Below, piece after piece: positions 27,632-36,348 of a stretch of 64,000 nucleotides of DNA. The stretch covers positions 62,001 through 126,000 of the forward strand of contig NZ_JBINJF010000009.1 in the NCBI RefSeq assembly GCF_043951865.1, in the 5' to 3' direction. A model generated the notes under the pieces. It worked only from the letters and a program-made list of their open reading frames with translations. It had not been told where the DNA came from and made no database searches. A program made the translations under genes and the position numbers. Position 1 is the first letter of the stretch. Each line of letters begins with the position of its first letter. The DNA comes from JAMQKA01 sp043951865. GTDB taxonomy: Bacteria > Bacteroidota > Rhodothermia > Balneolales > Balneolaceae.

Positions 27632-27970
27632 TTATATTGAAAAGGATTCACCGCAGGAGCAGGTGCGAGATGCGTTTGGGTTGTGAAAGTGAAAGCCCTC
27701 CCCGTTCAGGCCTTCCGTGAAGTCGAGGGTGGTACCGGAGAGGTAGAGGAAACTGCGCATGTCAACAACAAGCCGGATTCCCTTGTCTTCAAAGAATTTC
27801 TCCTTCTCATCCTCTTCAGAAGGACTGGTATCAAAATCCAGCTCATAAGTAAGTCCTGAACAGCCGCCGCTTACCACGCCAACACGCAACAGTGCATCGT
27901 TGGCGATGTTCTGCTCTTCGCGTATTTCATTAATGCGATTCGCAGCGCGTTCACTAACAGAGATAGACAT
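27632..27970 (-). CDS. sufA: A-type iron-sulfur carrier (SufA/IscA family)
   Basis: The 112-residue protein has the three conserved cysteines of A-type carriers: C37 in SGGCSGLTYELD, and C104 and C106 in RTCSCGESF at the C-terminus. It passes Fe-S clusters to target enzymes. It lies between the nifU-like gene (62 bases upstream) and DUF2480 (18 bases downstream). The name sufA is given from operon context; erpA-like function is equally possible. Confidence 0.9.
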   Translation of the reverse strand: MSISVSERAANRINEIREEQNIANDALLRVGVVSGGCSGLTYELDFDTSPSEEDEKEKFFEDKGIRLVVDMRSFLYLSGTTLDFTEGLNGEGFHFHNPNASRTCSCGESFSI

Positions 27971-28032
27971 AATGTTTACACCTCGTCATTTATTTATCCA
28001 GTCATATCGCCAGGCAGGGGAACAAATAATGG

Positions 28033-28584
28033 CTAGACCGAAACCACTTCAATTTCCGGATCAATACGCTTTACCATGCTTTCGATGGCATATAAGGTAC
28101 CGGAAGTAGCCGTCGGGCACGTACCGCAGGCCCCTTGGTAGTGAACTTTGAGGCGGTTTCCGTCGAGCCCCAGAATTTTGAGTCCACCGCCATCAGCCAG
28201 AAGATACGGTCGCACCTGGTCATCCAGCATTTCATTAATCTGAACCAGGCGGGGATCGTCACTTTCCTGGACCTCTTTGGTGGCGTGCACCTCTTCATCC
28301 TCGGTCGCATCCAGCTGGGTATTGGCCTCGCGGATCGGGGGCGCCAACTTGCGTAGAAGTTCCGACCAAACCGCTTTGCCATCCTGTGTTACGGTCACAT
28401 ATTTATCTACGTAATAGACGTTAAGCACATGATCGATGGCAAAAAGCGCATCAGCCAGTTCGTCCTCTTTTGCCTCATCGGCATTTTCAAACGATTTTGT
28501 GACCCCGTTGGTAAGCGGTTCGTCCAATACGAAACGCATCGCATCCGGATTGGGTGTACGCTCTATTTCTTTGATCTTTGGCAT
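28033..28584 (-). CDS. NifU-like iron-sulfur scaffold/carrier (Nfu)
   Basis: The 183-residue protein has an N-terminal Nfu-N domain (ERTPNPDAMRFVLDEPL) and a C-terminal NifU domain with the cluster-binding CxxC (C153, C156) in YQGACGTCPTATSGTLYAI. The domains are joined by an acidic linker. It would carry 4Fe-4S clusters assembled by SufBCD. It is 86 bases downstream of sufS. No SufE or SufU gene is present in the operon. Confidence 0.92.
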   Translation of the reverse strand: MPKIKEIERTPNPDAMRFVLDEPLTNGVTKSFENADEAKEDELADALFAIDHVLNVYYVDKYVTVTQDGKAVWSELLRKLAPPIREANTQLDATEDEEVHATKEVQESDDPRLVQINEMLDDQVRPYLLADGGGLKILGLDGNRLKVHYQGACGTCPTATSGTLYAIESMVKRIDPEIEVVSV

Positions 28585-28670
28585 AACTGAAGTTGGTTAG
28601 TTAGTCTTTCGCTCGTTTATTTAGAACGAATATAAATAGAAAAACATTTCCTTAAAAACGGAATATTCGG

Positions 28671-29921
28671 TCAGGCAAACAATTCTTTCGCTTTTTTGAT
28701 CCCCTGTACCAGCCGGTCGATATCCTCCTCGTTGTTGTAGAAACTGAGAGAAGCTCGGGCCGTAGCCGGTACATTGAATCGTCGCATGGTGGGCTGGGCA
28801 CAGTGATGACCGGTTCGAATGGCAATTCCCTGCTGGTCCAGTATAGTGCCGATATCAGTGGCATGGATATCCTCGAAAACAAAAGAGAGCACAGAAGCCT
28901 TTTCTGTGGCCGTGCCGATAATTCTGAGTCCTTCAATATTCAACAGCTGTTCAGTACCGTACTCCAGCAATTCCTGCTCACGTGCGGCGATCTGTTCCAT
29001 GCCAATATTGTTTAGATAATCGATAGCGGAGCTGAACCCGATACCGGCCGCAATAGGCGGGGTCCCCGTCTCAAACTTGTAGGGCAGGCGATTCCACGTC
29101 GTTTTCTCAAACGTCACCTTGTCGATCATCTCCCCTCCGCCCCTGAAAGGTGGGATCTCCTCCAGCCATTTCTCCTTGCCGTACAGGATGCCAAAGCCGG
29201 TGGGACCGCACATTTTATGGGCAGAGAAAGCATAAAAATCGCAGTCGATCTCCTGGACATCGATTGTGCTGTGTGGAGCGGCCTGTGCCCCGTCCAGCAG
29301 AACCGGAATATCGCGCTTGTGGGCTTCCGCCACGATCTTTTTTACCGGGTTTATGGTACCCAGCGCGTTCGAGACGTGAGTGATTGCAACAATCGCCGTT
29401 TTCTCATTGAGTTTCCCGAGGTATTCCTCCCAGATCAGCTCGCCGTCGTCATTGACCGGTACCACCTCGAGAGTAGTCCCCGTCTGCTCGGCTATAAGTT
29501 GCCAGGAGACGATATTCGCGTGATGCTCAATTTCTGAAACCAGGATCTGGTCCCCTTCGGAAAAGAAACGGCGACCAAAGCTGTTGGCTACCAGGTTGAT
29601 AGAATCGGTTGTTCCGGTGGTGTAGACGATCTCGTGCTCATGCCTGGCATTGATCAGTTTCTGCACCTTTTTCCGGGTTACCTCAAACTCGTCGGTAGCC
29701 TGTTGGCTCAGCGAATGGATGCCCCTGTGAACATTGGCATGTTCGGCCGAGTGATACCGGTTGATCCGATCAATCACCGGTTGCGGCATCTGACTGGAAG
29801 CCGCGTTGTCAAGATATACCAGGGGATTTCCCCGTATCTCCTGTCGCAGGACGGGGAAATCCTTCCGGATCTTGTCGAAATCGACCGTATTATCTGTTTT
29901 GGTCTTTACAGCTTCAGCCAT
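28671..29921 (-). CDS. sufS: Cysteine desulfurase SufS
   Basis: The 416-residue protein is a group II cysteine desulfurase: the PLP lysine lies in FYAFSAHKMCGPTGFGILYG and the persulfide cysteine in AIRTGHHCAQPTM. The N-terminus (FDKIRKDFPVLRQEIRGNPLVYLDNAASSQMP) is typical. It takes sulfur from L-cysteine for SufBCD in the cytoplasm. It begins 7 bases after the sufD stop. SufS normally needs SufE or SufU to accept the persulfide, and neither is adjacent. Confidence 0.96.
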   Translation of the reverse strand: MAEAVKTKTDNTVDFDKIRKDFPVLRQEIRGNPLVYLDNAASSQMPQPVIDRINRYHSAEHANVHRGIHSLSQQATDEFEVTRKKVQKLINARHEHEIVYTTGTTDSINLVANSFGRRFFSEGDQILVSEIEHHANIVSWQLIAEQTGTTLEVVPVNDDGELIWEEYLGKLNEKTAIVAITHVSNALGTINPVKKIVAEAHKRDIPVLLDGAQAAPHSTIDVQEIDCDFYAFSAHKMCGPTGFGILYGKEKWLEEIPPFRGGGEMIDKVTFEKTTWNRLPYKFETGTPPIAAGIGFSSAIDYLNNIGMEQIAAREQELLEYGTEQLLNIEGLRIIGTATEKASVLSFVFEDIHATDIGTILDQQGIAIRTGHHCAQPTMRRFNVPATARASLSFYNNEEDIDRLVQGIKKAKELFA

Positions 29922-29928
29922 GTTGGAA

Positions 29929-31296
29929 TTATACTACGAGTTCGGAATCGAGTTGGCGATTGGTGAAGTTGTGTACTTCATCAACCAGGAGCTTCTGCAC
30001 GGAATCGATCGGGATATTTTCAATCGTTTCAAGTGCAAAAGCGTATACCAGCAGTTCACGCGCTTTTTCTTCGGTCAGACCCCGGCTTTTCAGGTAAAAG
30101 ACTTCATCCTCTTCCAGTTGTCCAACGGTTGCGCCGTGGGTACATACGACATCGTCTGCAAAAATTTCAAGCTGAGGTTTGGTATTCACCGTACCTCCTC
30201 TTGAGAGCAGCAGATTTCTGTTTTCCTGGAACGAGTCGATCTTCTGCGCGTGCTGGCGTACGAAAATTTTGCCGTTGAAGACAGAGTGCGCCTTGTCATT
30301 GATTACACATTTATGCAGCTGGTGACTCTCGGCATGCGCATGGCGGTGATCCATGACCGAGTGGGTGTCAGACACCTGCTCTCCATCGATAAGCACGAGA
30401 CCATCGAGGGTAAACTCAACCTCTTCGGCCAGCTGTGTAACGCGCGGCTCATTTCGGGAAAGTTTGGCCCCGATATTGATGGTGTAAGACTCATAGTTGG
30501 AGTGGTGATTTACGTGTGCTCCCACTCTACCGATGTGGATCGCTTTTTCACTGTCTCGCTGAATGCGGGTGTGAATTACATGAGCATCCTCTTCCAGGTT
30601 TACCTCAATAGCCGGGCAGTTAAAATATTTGTTGTCGCCCAGCCCCACGTAATCCTCGACCAGATTCAGTTTCGAATTTTCCTCCGCCACAACCAGGCAG
30701 CGTGGAGTTACAAAATAGTTTTCAGGCGCGTCGGTCTGAACAAAGAGCAGATGTACAGGGGCATCGACCTCCACATTTTCCGGAATATAGACAAAAGCGC
30801 CATCCTCCAGGAAAGCGTTGTTGAAAGAGGTGAAGATATCTCCTTCAAAATCGGCATACTTGTTCAGGTGCTTTTTGATGAGCCCGTCCTCGTCAGCGGC
30901 AAACTGTGTCAGGTTACCGGCTTTTACCCCTTTCGGCAGTGCGTCCGTATTCGAATGTTCAGCAGAGAACGTCCCATTTACGAAGACCAGTCGGGACCCT
31001 TCTGCTTCCGGGAGGAAAAAATTACTGAAGTCAACCGGCTCAATTTGATCCTTGAGCGCGGCAGCAGCCTTGTAGCTGTCCTGGTAGAGCTCCTTCAGGC
31101 TTATAAATCTCCAGTCCTCATCTTTTGGTTGCGGGAACCGGCCATTACGGACCTCATCAGCCCCTTTGAGGCGCAGTTCATCCAGCAAGTCAGACTTGCC
31201 ATTCAGCGACCCCTGGAACTCCAGCAGGTCAGAAAGGAACGTATCTTTATCTTTACTTTTGGTAATATTAGCCATAGTCTCGTTACGATTCTCCAT
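29929..31296 (-). CDS. sufD: Fe-S cluster assembly protein SufD
   Basis: The 455-residue protein has the beta-helical core of SufB/SufD, with SHQLHKCVINDKAHSVFNGKIF, KIDSFQENRNLLLSRGG and VVCTHGATVGQLEEDEVFYL near the C-terminus; the histidine in CTHGATVG is typical of SufD. It forms the SufBC2D scaffold with its neighbours. The ATG at 31296 overlaps the sufC end by 14 bases; an internal ATG at 31275 (MANITKSKDKD) would avoid overlap and is an equally good choice. Confidence 0.94.
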   Translation of the reverse strand: MENRNETMANITKSKDKDTFLSDLLEFQGSLNGKSDLLDELRLKGADEVRNGRFPQPKDEDWRFISLKELYQDSYKAAAALKDQIEPVDFSNFFLPEAEGSRLVFVNGTFSAEHSNTDALPKGVKAGNLTQFAADEDGLIKKHLNKYADFEGDIFTSFNNAFLEDGAFVYIPENVEVDAPVHLLFVQTDAPENYFVTPRCLVVAEENSKLNLVEDYVGLGDNKYFNCPAIEVNLEEDAHVIHTRIQRDSEKAIHIGRVGAHVNHHSNYESYTINIGAKLSRNEPRVTQLAEEVEFTLDGLVLIDGEQVSDTHSVMDHRHAHAESHQLHKCVINDKAHSVFNGKIFVRQHAQKIDSFQENRNLLLSRGGTVNTKPQLEIFADDVVCTHGATVGQLEEDEVFYLKSRGLTEEKARELLVYAFALETIENIPIDSVQKLLVDEVHNFTNRQLDSELVV

Positions 31297-32059
31297 TTAC
31301 TGCTACAGGTGAATGTTCGGCAACCCAGTCATAGCCCTCTTCTTCGAGCTTCATTGCAAGCTCTTTATCGCCGGACTTGATAATCTTGCCATCCATCATG
31401 ATGTGTACCCGGTCCGGGACTACATAATTCAGTATACGCTGATAGTGGGTCACGAGCACAAAAGAATTTTCTTCTCCTGAAAGTTCATTAATGCCGTTGG
31501 CTACGATTTTCAGGGCGTCTATGTCAAGACCGGAATCTGTTTCATCCAGCAGCGCCAGTTTGGGATTCAACACCGCCATCTGGAAAATTTCATTTCGTTT
31601 TTTCTCTCCCCCGGAGAATCCCGCGTTAACGCTTCGTTCCAGGAATTCCGGACTCATTTCAATCAGATCCAGCTTCTCTTTAGCATAATCCTCAAACTGC
31701 AGGGGATCCAGCTCCTCCCACCCGCGGTGTTCGGCCATGGTGTTGTACGCCTCGCGGAGCAGGTTGGAATTTGTGACCCCGGGAACTTCCACGGGGTATT
31801 GAAATGCGAGGAAGAGTCCCAGGTGAGCCCGTTCGTCAGCTTCCATTTCTAAAATACTTTCACCTTCGAAAAAGATATCACCCTGGGTTACTTCATAAGC
31901 CTCATGTCCTGCTACCACTTTTGAAAGCGTACTCTTCCCGCTTCCGTTCGGACCCATAATGGCGTGAATTTCACCTTTTCCAATTGTCAGGTTCACCCCT
32001 TTGAGGATCTTTGTTCCATCCTCTTCGGCGATGACATGTAAGTCTTTGATCTCTAGCAC
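31283..32059 (-). CDS. sufC: Fe-S cluster assembly ATPase SufC
   Basis: The 258-residue protein is an ABC-type ATPase with Walker A GPNGSGKST, signature FSGGEKKRNEI and Walker B LALLDETDSGLDIDAL, in which the ETDSGLD form is specific to SufC. It drives conformational change of the SufBC2D scaffold. The start is GTG at 32059. The gap to sufB is 106 bases, the largest in the operon apart from the promoter region. Confidence 0.96.
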   Translation of the reverse strand: MLEIKDLHVIAEEDGTKILKGVNLTIGKGEIHAIMGPNGSGKSTLSKVVAGHEAYEVTQGDIFFEGESILEMEADERAHLGLFLAFQYPVEVPGVTNSNLLREAYNTMAEHRGWEELDPLQFEDYAKEKLDLIEMSPEFLERSVNAGFSGGEKKRNEIFQMAVLNPKLALLDETDSGLDIDALKIVANGINELSGEENSFVLVTHYQRILNYVVPDRVHIMMDGKIIKSGDKELAMKLEEEGYDWVAEHSPVAVNGES

Positions 32060-32165
32060 GTTATATGTTTCCTTTTAAGTTTGTTATAGTTTAAAATTTC
32101 GTAATCGGTCTGATGATTTTCCCTGGCTGGCAATGACAGGTTAACAGCAAAAAGATATGGCTATT

Positions 32166-33617
32166 TTATCCTACGCTGCCCTCAAGTTTAATACCAAGCA
32201 GCTTGTCAGCTTCAACAGCGAACTCCATCGGCAGCTCTTTCAGCACTTCTTTACAAAAGCCGTTTACAATGAGGTTTACCGCGTCGTCTTCATCCATTCC
32301 GCGCTGCTGAAGATAAAAGATCTGGTCTTCACCGACGCGGCTGGTCGAGGCCTCGTGTTCCACCTTTGCAGTGGGATTGGCCGACTCAATATACGGGAAT
32401 GTATGAGCCCCGCAGGTCTGGCCGATCAGCATCGAATCACAGACCGAATAGTTGCGGGCATTTTCAGCACGGGGGCTAATTTTAACCTGCCCGCGATAGC
32501 TGTTATTAGACTCTCCGGCAGAAATACCTTTGGAGATAATCGTGCTCTTGGTATTCTTCCCGATATGGATCATCTTGGTCCCGGTATCGGCTTGCTGGCG
32601 CTTATTGGTTACGGCGACTGAGAAAAATTCCCCAACAGAGTTGTCTCCGGACAGAATTACACTCGGATACTTCCATGTTATGGCAGAACCGGTCTCAACC
32701 TGGGTCCAGGAAATTTTCGAATTGTCCCCGCGGCACTGGCCGCGTTTGGTTACAAAGTTGAATATTCCACCTTTACCCTCGTCGTCGCCGGAATACCAGT
32801 TTTGAATTGTCGAATACTTGATTTCAGCATTCTCAAGAGCAACCAGCTCAACAACGGCAGCGTGCAACTGATTTTCCTGGTACATCGGGGCGGTGCAGCC
32901 TTCCAGGTAGCTAACGTGGCTGTTGTCTTCGCAAATGATCAGCGTCCGCTCAAACTGGCCTGATTGCATGTTGTTTATGCGGAAATAAGTAGAGAGTTCC
33001 ATCGGGCACACCGTATCTTCCGGAACATACACAAAAGACCCATCCGAAAACACCGCTGAATTTAACGCGGCATAGAAATTATCACCTTTGGGAACCACGG
33101 TACCCATATATTTTTTTACAAGCTCGGGATGATCCTGAATAGCCTCGGAGATGGAGCAGAAAATAACTCCTGCTTCAGCCAGTTTTTCCTTGAATGTGGT
33201 GAAGATCGACTCGCTGTCAAAGACGGCGTCGACCGCAATACCCTGCAGCTGCTTTTGCTCCTGAAGGGGAATACCGAGCTTTTCATACGTTTCAAGGATT
33301 TGCGGATCAACATCATCCAGGCTTTCCGGCTTTTTCTTTCCGTCTTTCTTCTTCGTTGAAGAGTAATACTGGATATTATCGAAATCCGGCTTTTTGTACT
33401 TCACATTTGGCCAGTCGGGCTCTTCCATCTGCTTCCACTTCTCAAACGCTTCAAGACGGAATTCAAGCACCCATTCCGGCTCATCTTTTCGGCGTGAAAT
33501 CTCACGGATAATTTCTTCATTGATGCCCGTGGGGAAATCTTCATATTCCACATCAGTGGTAAAGCCATATTTATACTCACCACCAACCATGGACTCAAGT
33601 GCTTCTGTTTCACTCAT
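32166..33617 (-). CDS. sufB: Fe-S cluster assembly protein SufB
   Basis: From the ATG at 33617 the protein has 483 residues, typical for SufB. It shows KYGFTTDVEYEDFPTGINEEII at the start, NFYAALNSAVFSDGSFVYVP, YLEGCTAPMY, and SRVGEDQIFYLQQRGM with a cysteine-containing NGFCKEVLKELPMEFA at the C-terminus. SufB is the site where the nascent cluster forms. The frame is open to 33692, but the extra residues are not family-like. It is the first gene of the SUF operon; no SufR/IscR regulator is adjacent. Confidence 0.95.
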   Translation of the reverse strand: MSETEALESMVGGEYKYGFTTDVEYEDFPTGINEEIIREISRRKDEPEWVLEFRLEAFEKWKQMEEPDWPNVKYKKPDFDNIQYYSSTKKKDGKKKPESLDDVDPQILETYEKLGIPLQEQKQLQGIAVDAVFDSESIFTTFKEKLAEAGVIFCSISEAIQDHPELVKKYMGTVVPKGDNFYAALNSAVFSDGSFVYVPEDTVCPMELSTYFRINNMQSGQFERTLIICEDNSHVSYLEGCTAPMYQENQLHAAVVELVALENAEIKYSTIQNWYSGDDEGKGGIFNFVTKRGQCRGDNSKISWTQVETGSAITWKYPSVILSGDNSVGEFFSVAVTNKRQQADTGTKMIHIGKNTKSTIISKGISAGESNNSYRGQVKISPRAENARNYSVCDSMLIGQTCGAHTFPYIESANPTAKVEHEASTSRVGEDQIFYLQQRGMDEDDAVNLIVNGFCKEVLKELPMEFAVEADKLLGIKLEGSVG

Positions 33618-34027
33618 AAATTTGTCGGTTACTGATTTTCCTTGGTTTCTGTATTCAGTTTGGCAAACAAACGGTTCATGCGATCCGTTCAAACCGTATT
33701 TGAATTAAGTCTATATAAACGCTTAAAGATACATAAAATGTTGGGCAACAAAAACTTTAGACGACTACTGTTTCTGCTTTGTTTATGAACTTCCTTGTTC
33801 CAATCCAAATATGATAAATTTGATCAGTCCGTACCAATTGAAAGGGTCTATACCAGAGATAAATGATTGTTATGAAAAGAGAGATCTACTGTCTTGCGAG
33901 GCAAAAATTCAGGTTCCAAACTGTAAAAACAGGTCGGCGGTAGTTGTGCAAAAATATATATTGTTTAGATTATAAGGGTTTTGAGATATTAACTTGTTCC
34001 TGAATCGAAACAAATGATCGGATTACA
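33618..34027. promoter_or_regulatory. 410-base divergent intergenic region (sufB / CcdA-like)
   Basis: This gap must hold the promoter of the SUF operon (minus) and of the CcdA-like gene (plus). On the plus strand TAAATTTG at 33815-33822 matches the Bacteroidota -7 consensus TAnnTTTG with a TTG 17 bases before it; this is weak evidence. No clear promoter for sufB and no palindrome of an IscR/Fur type was identified. Confidence 0.35.
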
Positions 34028-34957
34028 ATGACAAATTATCAAAATTTTCATGCCGCCTATCCGAAAAGCAAGCGGGTAGCTTATACACTTGGTGCGGTCG
34101 TCTTTGCCGTATTACTGGCCGGTTTCTGGAACTATCATCTTGTCGATGGCTTTGGCAAAGAGGTTATCGCCGGAAATACGATCGGCGATACCAGCCGGTT
34201 GGCAGGAGGCTATGAACAGCATGGCAGTGGTTTTGGGTTCATCTTTGCGGCAATCGCCGGGCTGGCTGCCACGTTTACCGCCTGTAACTGTGTTGTCTTT
34301 GCGATGATTCCGGGACTTGCGTGTTCGACCGACGGGAGCGGCACAACATCTGCAATGAAAGCATTTGGCGCCTTTACCGCGGGCGTGCTGGTTATTACCG
34401 GGGGATACGGCATTTTTGCAGGATTCCTCGGTGCCGAGGGAGTCGAGGTGCTAAACCAGCGGTCCGTACGCCTGGGGCAGGCACAGGCCGTATTTTCCAT
34501 GCTGGGTCTAATCATGCTGGTATGGGGCGGGCTGGAACTCGGTTATTTGGACCGGATAAAACAGCGTTTCTCGGCAACAACCCGCGCTTTTTTTAATCAG
34601 ACCACAACAAAGGCACTGCTTCTTGGTACACTTGTCGGTTTATTTGCCGTTGGGCGGCCTTTCCCGGTGTTCAGGGAATTTCTCACGTATGCCGCCAGCG
34701 CTCAGAACCCAATATATGGAGCGGGCGTCATGATGGTACAGGGGCTCGGGCAAATTGCGGTGATGGCCCTCTTGTTCTTTATTATCCTCTGGCTCGGCGG
34801 GGATCGCCTTGGAAAAGCAGCGGTTCAAAAGCCGTATCGGTTCCGCCTGATCAGCGGGCTCGCGCTGATCACAGGCGGCACCTATTTTATCTATTACTGG
34901 GGTCTCGCATTTATTTTTGATATTGGCCGTTGGGGATTCAAACTCGGCTGGTATTGA
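34028..34957 (+). CDS. Multi-span membrane protein resembling CcdA/DsbD transmembrane domain
   Basis: The 309-residue protein has about eight membrane segments. The segment FAAIAGLAATFTACNCVVFAMIPGLAC resembles the first helix of CcdA/DsbD-type thiol-electron transporters, with cysteines in CNC and a GLAC further on; the later GLFAVGRPFPVFREFL sits where the second cysteine helix would be but has no cysteine. If related, electron transfer as in CcdA would need a different cysteine pair. The family call is tentative; membrane location is clear. Confidence 0.6.
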   Translation: MTNYQNFHAAYPKSKRVAYTLGAVVFAVLLAGFWNYHLVDGFGKEVIAGNTIGDTSRLAGGYEQHGSGFGFIFAAIAGLAATFTACNCVVFAMIPGLACSTDGSGTTSAMKAFGAFTAGVLVITGGYGIFAGFLGAEGVEVLNQRSVRLGQAQAVFSMLGLIMLVWGGLELGYLDRIKQRFSATTRAFFNQTTTKALLLGTLVGLFAVGRPFPVFREFLTYAASAQNPIYGAGVMMVQGLGQIAVMALLFFIILWLGGDRLGKAAVQKPYRFRLISGLALITGGTYFIYYWGLAFIFDIGRWGFKLGWY

Positions 34958-35031
34958 CAATGATATAAACTCTTATTTTATGGGCCGACGCTCTATTTTT
35001 AATTAGGTTCCTGTTATAAAAAGTCGTAGCA

Positions 35032-35048
35032 TAATCCTGAAAGGATTA
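35032..35048 (+). promoter_or_regulatory. Leader hairpin upstream of the RRM gene
   Basis: TAATCCT, loop GAA, AGGATTA: a perfect 7-bp stem within the 201-base gap before the RNA-binding protein gene; a second weaker stem (ACGG...CCGT region, about 35095-35112) follows. RRM/cold-shock type genes often have long structured leaders, so this may be a regulatory 5' UTR; the transcription start is unknown. Confidence 0.35.
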
Positions 35049-35120
35049 GGTTCTCGCCGGATGGTTGCCAAGTTGTTTCACTTATTACTGCAGCGACGGT
35101 TCTCCCGGCCGTATCCTATG

Positions 35121-35134
35121 TCTAATGTCTAATA
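35121..35134 (+). repeat. Two tandem TCTAATG-type heptamers
   Basis: TCTAATG followed by TCTAATA, 25 bases before the RRM start codon, with the same 7-base period as the TTGRATG repeats elsewhere but a different unit. The relation to that family is uncertain. Confidence 0.35.
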
Positions 35135-35158
35135 TTTGCTAATTTAATATTTCGAAAA

Positions 35159-35443
35159 ATGACCACTATATATGTTGGAAATCTGGACTATGGAGTTTCC
35201 AGCGAAGACTTGCAGGAACTGTTTGACGAGTTTGGTTCTGTCGCCTCCGCCAAAGTAATAACCGATCGCGATACCAGACGTTCAAAAGGGTTCGGTTTTG
35301 TAGAGATGGAATCGGATGAGGAAGCACAAACGGCTATTCAAGAGCTCGATGGTGCTGAATACGAAGGACGCATGCTTAAAGTAAATGTTGCCCGCCCCCG
35401 GGAAGAACGCAACCAGCGCAAGGGAGCGTTCAGGCGGAAGTAG
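35159..35443 (+). CDS. RNA-binding protein with a single RRM domain
   Basis: The 94-residue protein is one RNA recognition motif plus a short basic tail: RNP2 IYVGNL at residues 4-9 and RNP1 KGFGFVEM at residues 43-50, ending RPREERNQRKGAFRRK. Such small RRM proteins are common in Bacteroidota and cyanobacteria and bind single-stranded RNA, often in cold or stress responses. It is followed by a strong two-way terminator. Confidence 0.94.
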   Translation: MTTIYVGNLDYGVSSEDLQELFDEFGSVASAKVITDRDTRRSKGFGFVEMESDEEAQTAIQELDGAEYEGRMLKVNVARPREERNQRKGAFRRK

Positions 35444-35448
35444 TTTCT

Positions 35449-35481
35449 ACGGGCATATCCCGTAAAATGGGATATGCCCGT
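35449..35481. terminator. Bidirectional terminator between convergent RRM and DMT genes
   Basis: ACGGGCATATCCC pairs perfectly with GGGATATGCCCGT (13 bp) around a 7-base loop. It begins 6 bases past the RRM stop, is followed by TATTT on plus, and lies 10 bases past the end of the convergent transporter gene. Confidence 0.75.
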
Positions 35482-35490
35482 TATTTACGG

Positions 35491-36348
35491 TTAAATCAAA
35501 AGTAGTATTGCGGCGAGGGCTGCCGCTATACCCCACCACTGAAGCTTTGTGACGGTGTCATCCCAGATCCAAAATCCCAGCAGCGTACCTCCCGCCACGT
35601 TAAGGATATTCACTACGGGATATGCGATCGCACCGTCTATCTGGTGTAGCGCATAGATCAAAAAAACCGTTGAATAAAGGTTTGGAATCCCTATCAGCAC
35701 ACCGGTGACAACCTCTCCCTTTTTTAATGCAGGTCCTTTTTGGACAAACATCAGGATCAACCCCACCAAAAATGCCACGGAAAAGACCATCCCCATAAAT
35801 GTCAATTCGTTGAATTGCAGACTGAAGTCCTCTTCATACACTTTTAGGGAGGCGTCGGCCAGGCCCGTCAGCAGGAATATGACGATCAGCAGCCAGGCGG
35901 CGTCAATTTTCTTAAACCGGATGGTTCGTTTCCGGGGGATCAGCAATCCCAGGGCTACAAATACCAGGATCAGGCCCAGAACCGTTGCCGCGGTAACCGA
36001 CTCCCTGTACAGCAACACCGAAACCAGTACCGGTACCAGAAGGGATAGTCGCATCGCGGTAACCGAGATTCCGATGCCGTTCAGGTGTATCGATTTACTG
36101 TACACCAGGAAGTTGACAATAAAAATACTGCCGGTCGCCACGACAAACAGGAAGCCCGGATTGGTCAACAGTTCCAGATTTGCCTCCAGCGAGGGCAGCC
36201 CGCCGATACTGAAAGCGACAAGTGCCGCAACCAGGTAATTGACGGCAAATGTGTTGAGCATCCGTTGGTCTCTGCTCTCCCCGGCTTTCATCAGGTGGAC
36301 GAGCAGCAGCGAGCAGCCGGCACTTAACAGCAGGTACAGGTAACTCAT
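35491..36348 (-). CDS. DMT-superfamily (EamA-like) transporter
   Basis: The 285-residue protein is nearly all membrane segments, about ten, arranged as two EamA-like halves: LYLLLSAGCSLLLVHLMKAGES at the start, MRLSLLVPVLVSVLLYRESVTAATVLG closing the first half and LLGFWIWDDTVTKLQWWGIAAALAAILL closing the second, with the acidic ES and DD positions typical of the fold. It likely exports a small metabolite; the substrate is unknown. It overlaps the stop of the caspase-like gene by 4 bases (ATGA) and is the last gene of a six-gene run. Confidence 0.82.
   Translation of the reverse strand: MSYLYLLLSAGCSLLLVHLMKAGESRDQRMLNTFAVNYLVAALVAFSIGGLPSLEANLELLTNPGFLFVVATGSIFIVNFLVYSKSIHLNGIGISVTAMRLSLLVPVLVSVLLYRESVTAATVLGLILVFVALGLLIPRKRTIRFKKIDAAWLLIVIFLLTGLADASLKVYEEDFSLQFNELTFMGMVFSVAFLVGLILMFVQKGPALKKGEVVTGVLIGIPNLYSTVFLIYALHQIDGAIAYPVVNILNVAGGTLLGFWIWDDTVTKLQWWGIAAALAAILLLI

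Noticed and set aside
31275..31296. Longer SufD start as certain
   Set aside because: Both ATG codons (31296, 31275) are plausible; the sequence does not decide, so it is noted as open.
30250..31380. 376-codon plus-strand open frame opposite sufD/sufC
   Set aside because: It is antisense to the clear SufD coding sequence and shows no family motif; long antisense frames arise from codon bias.
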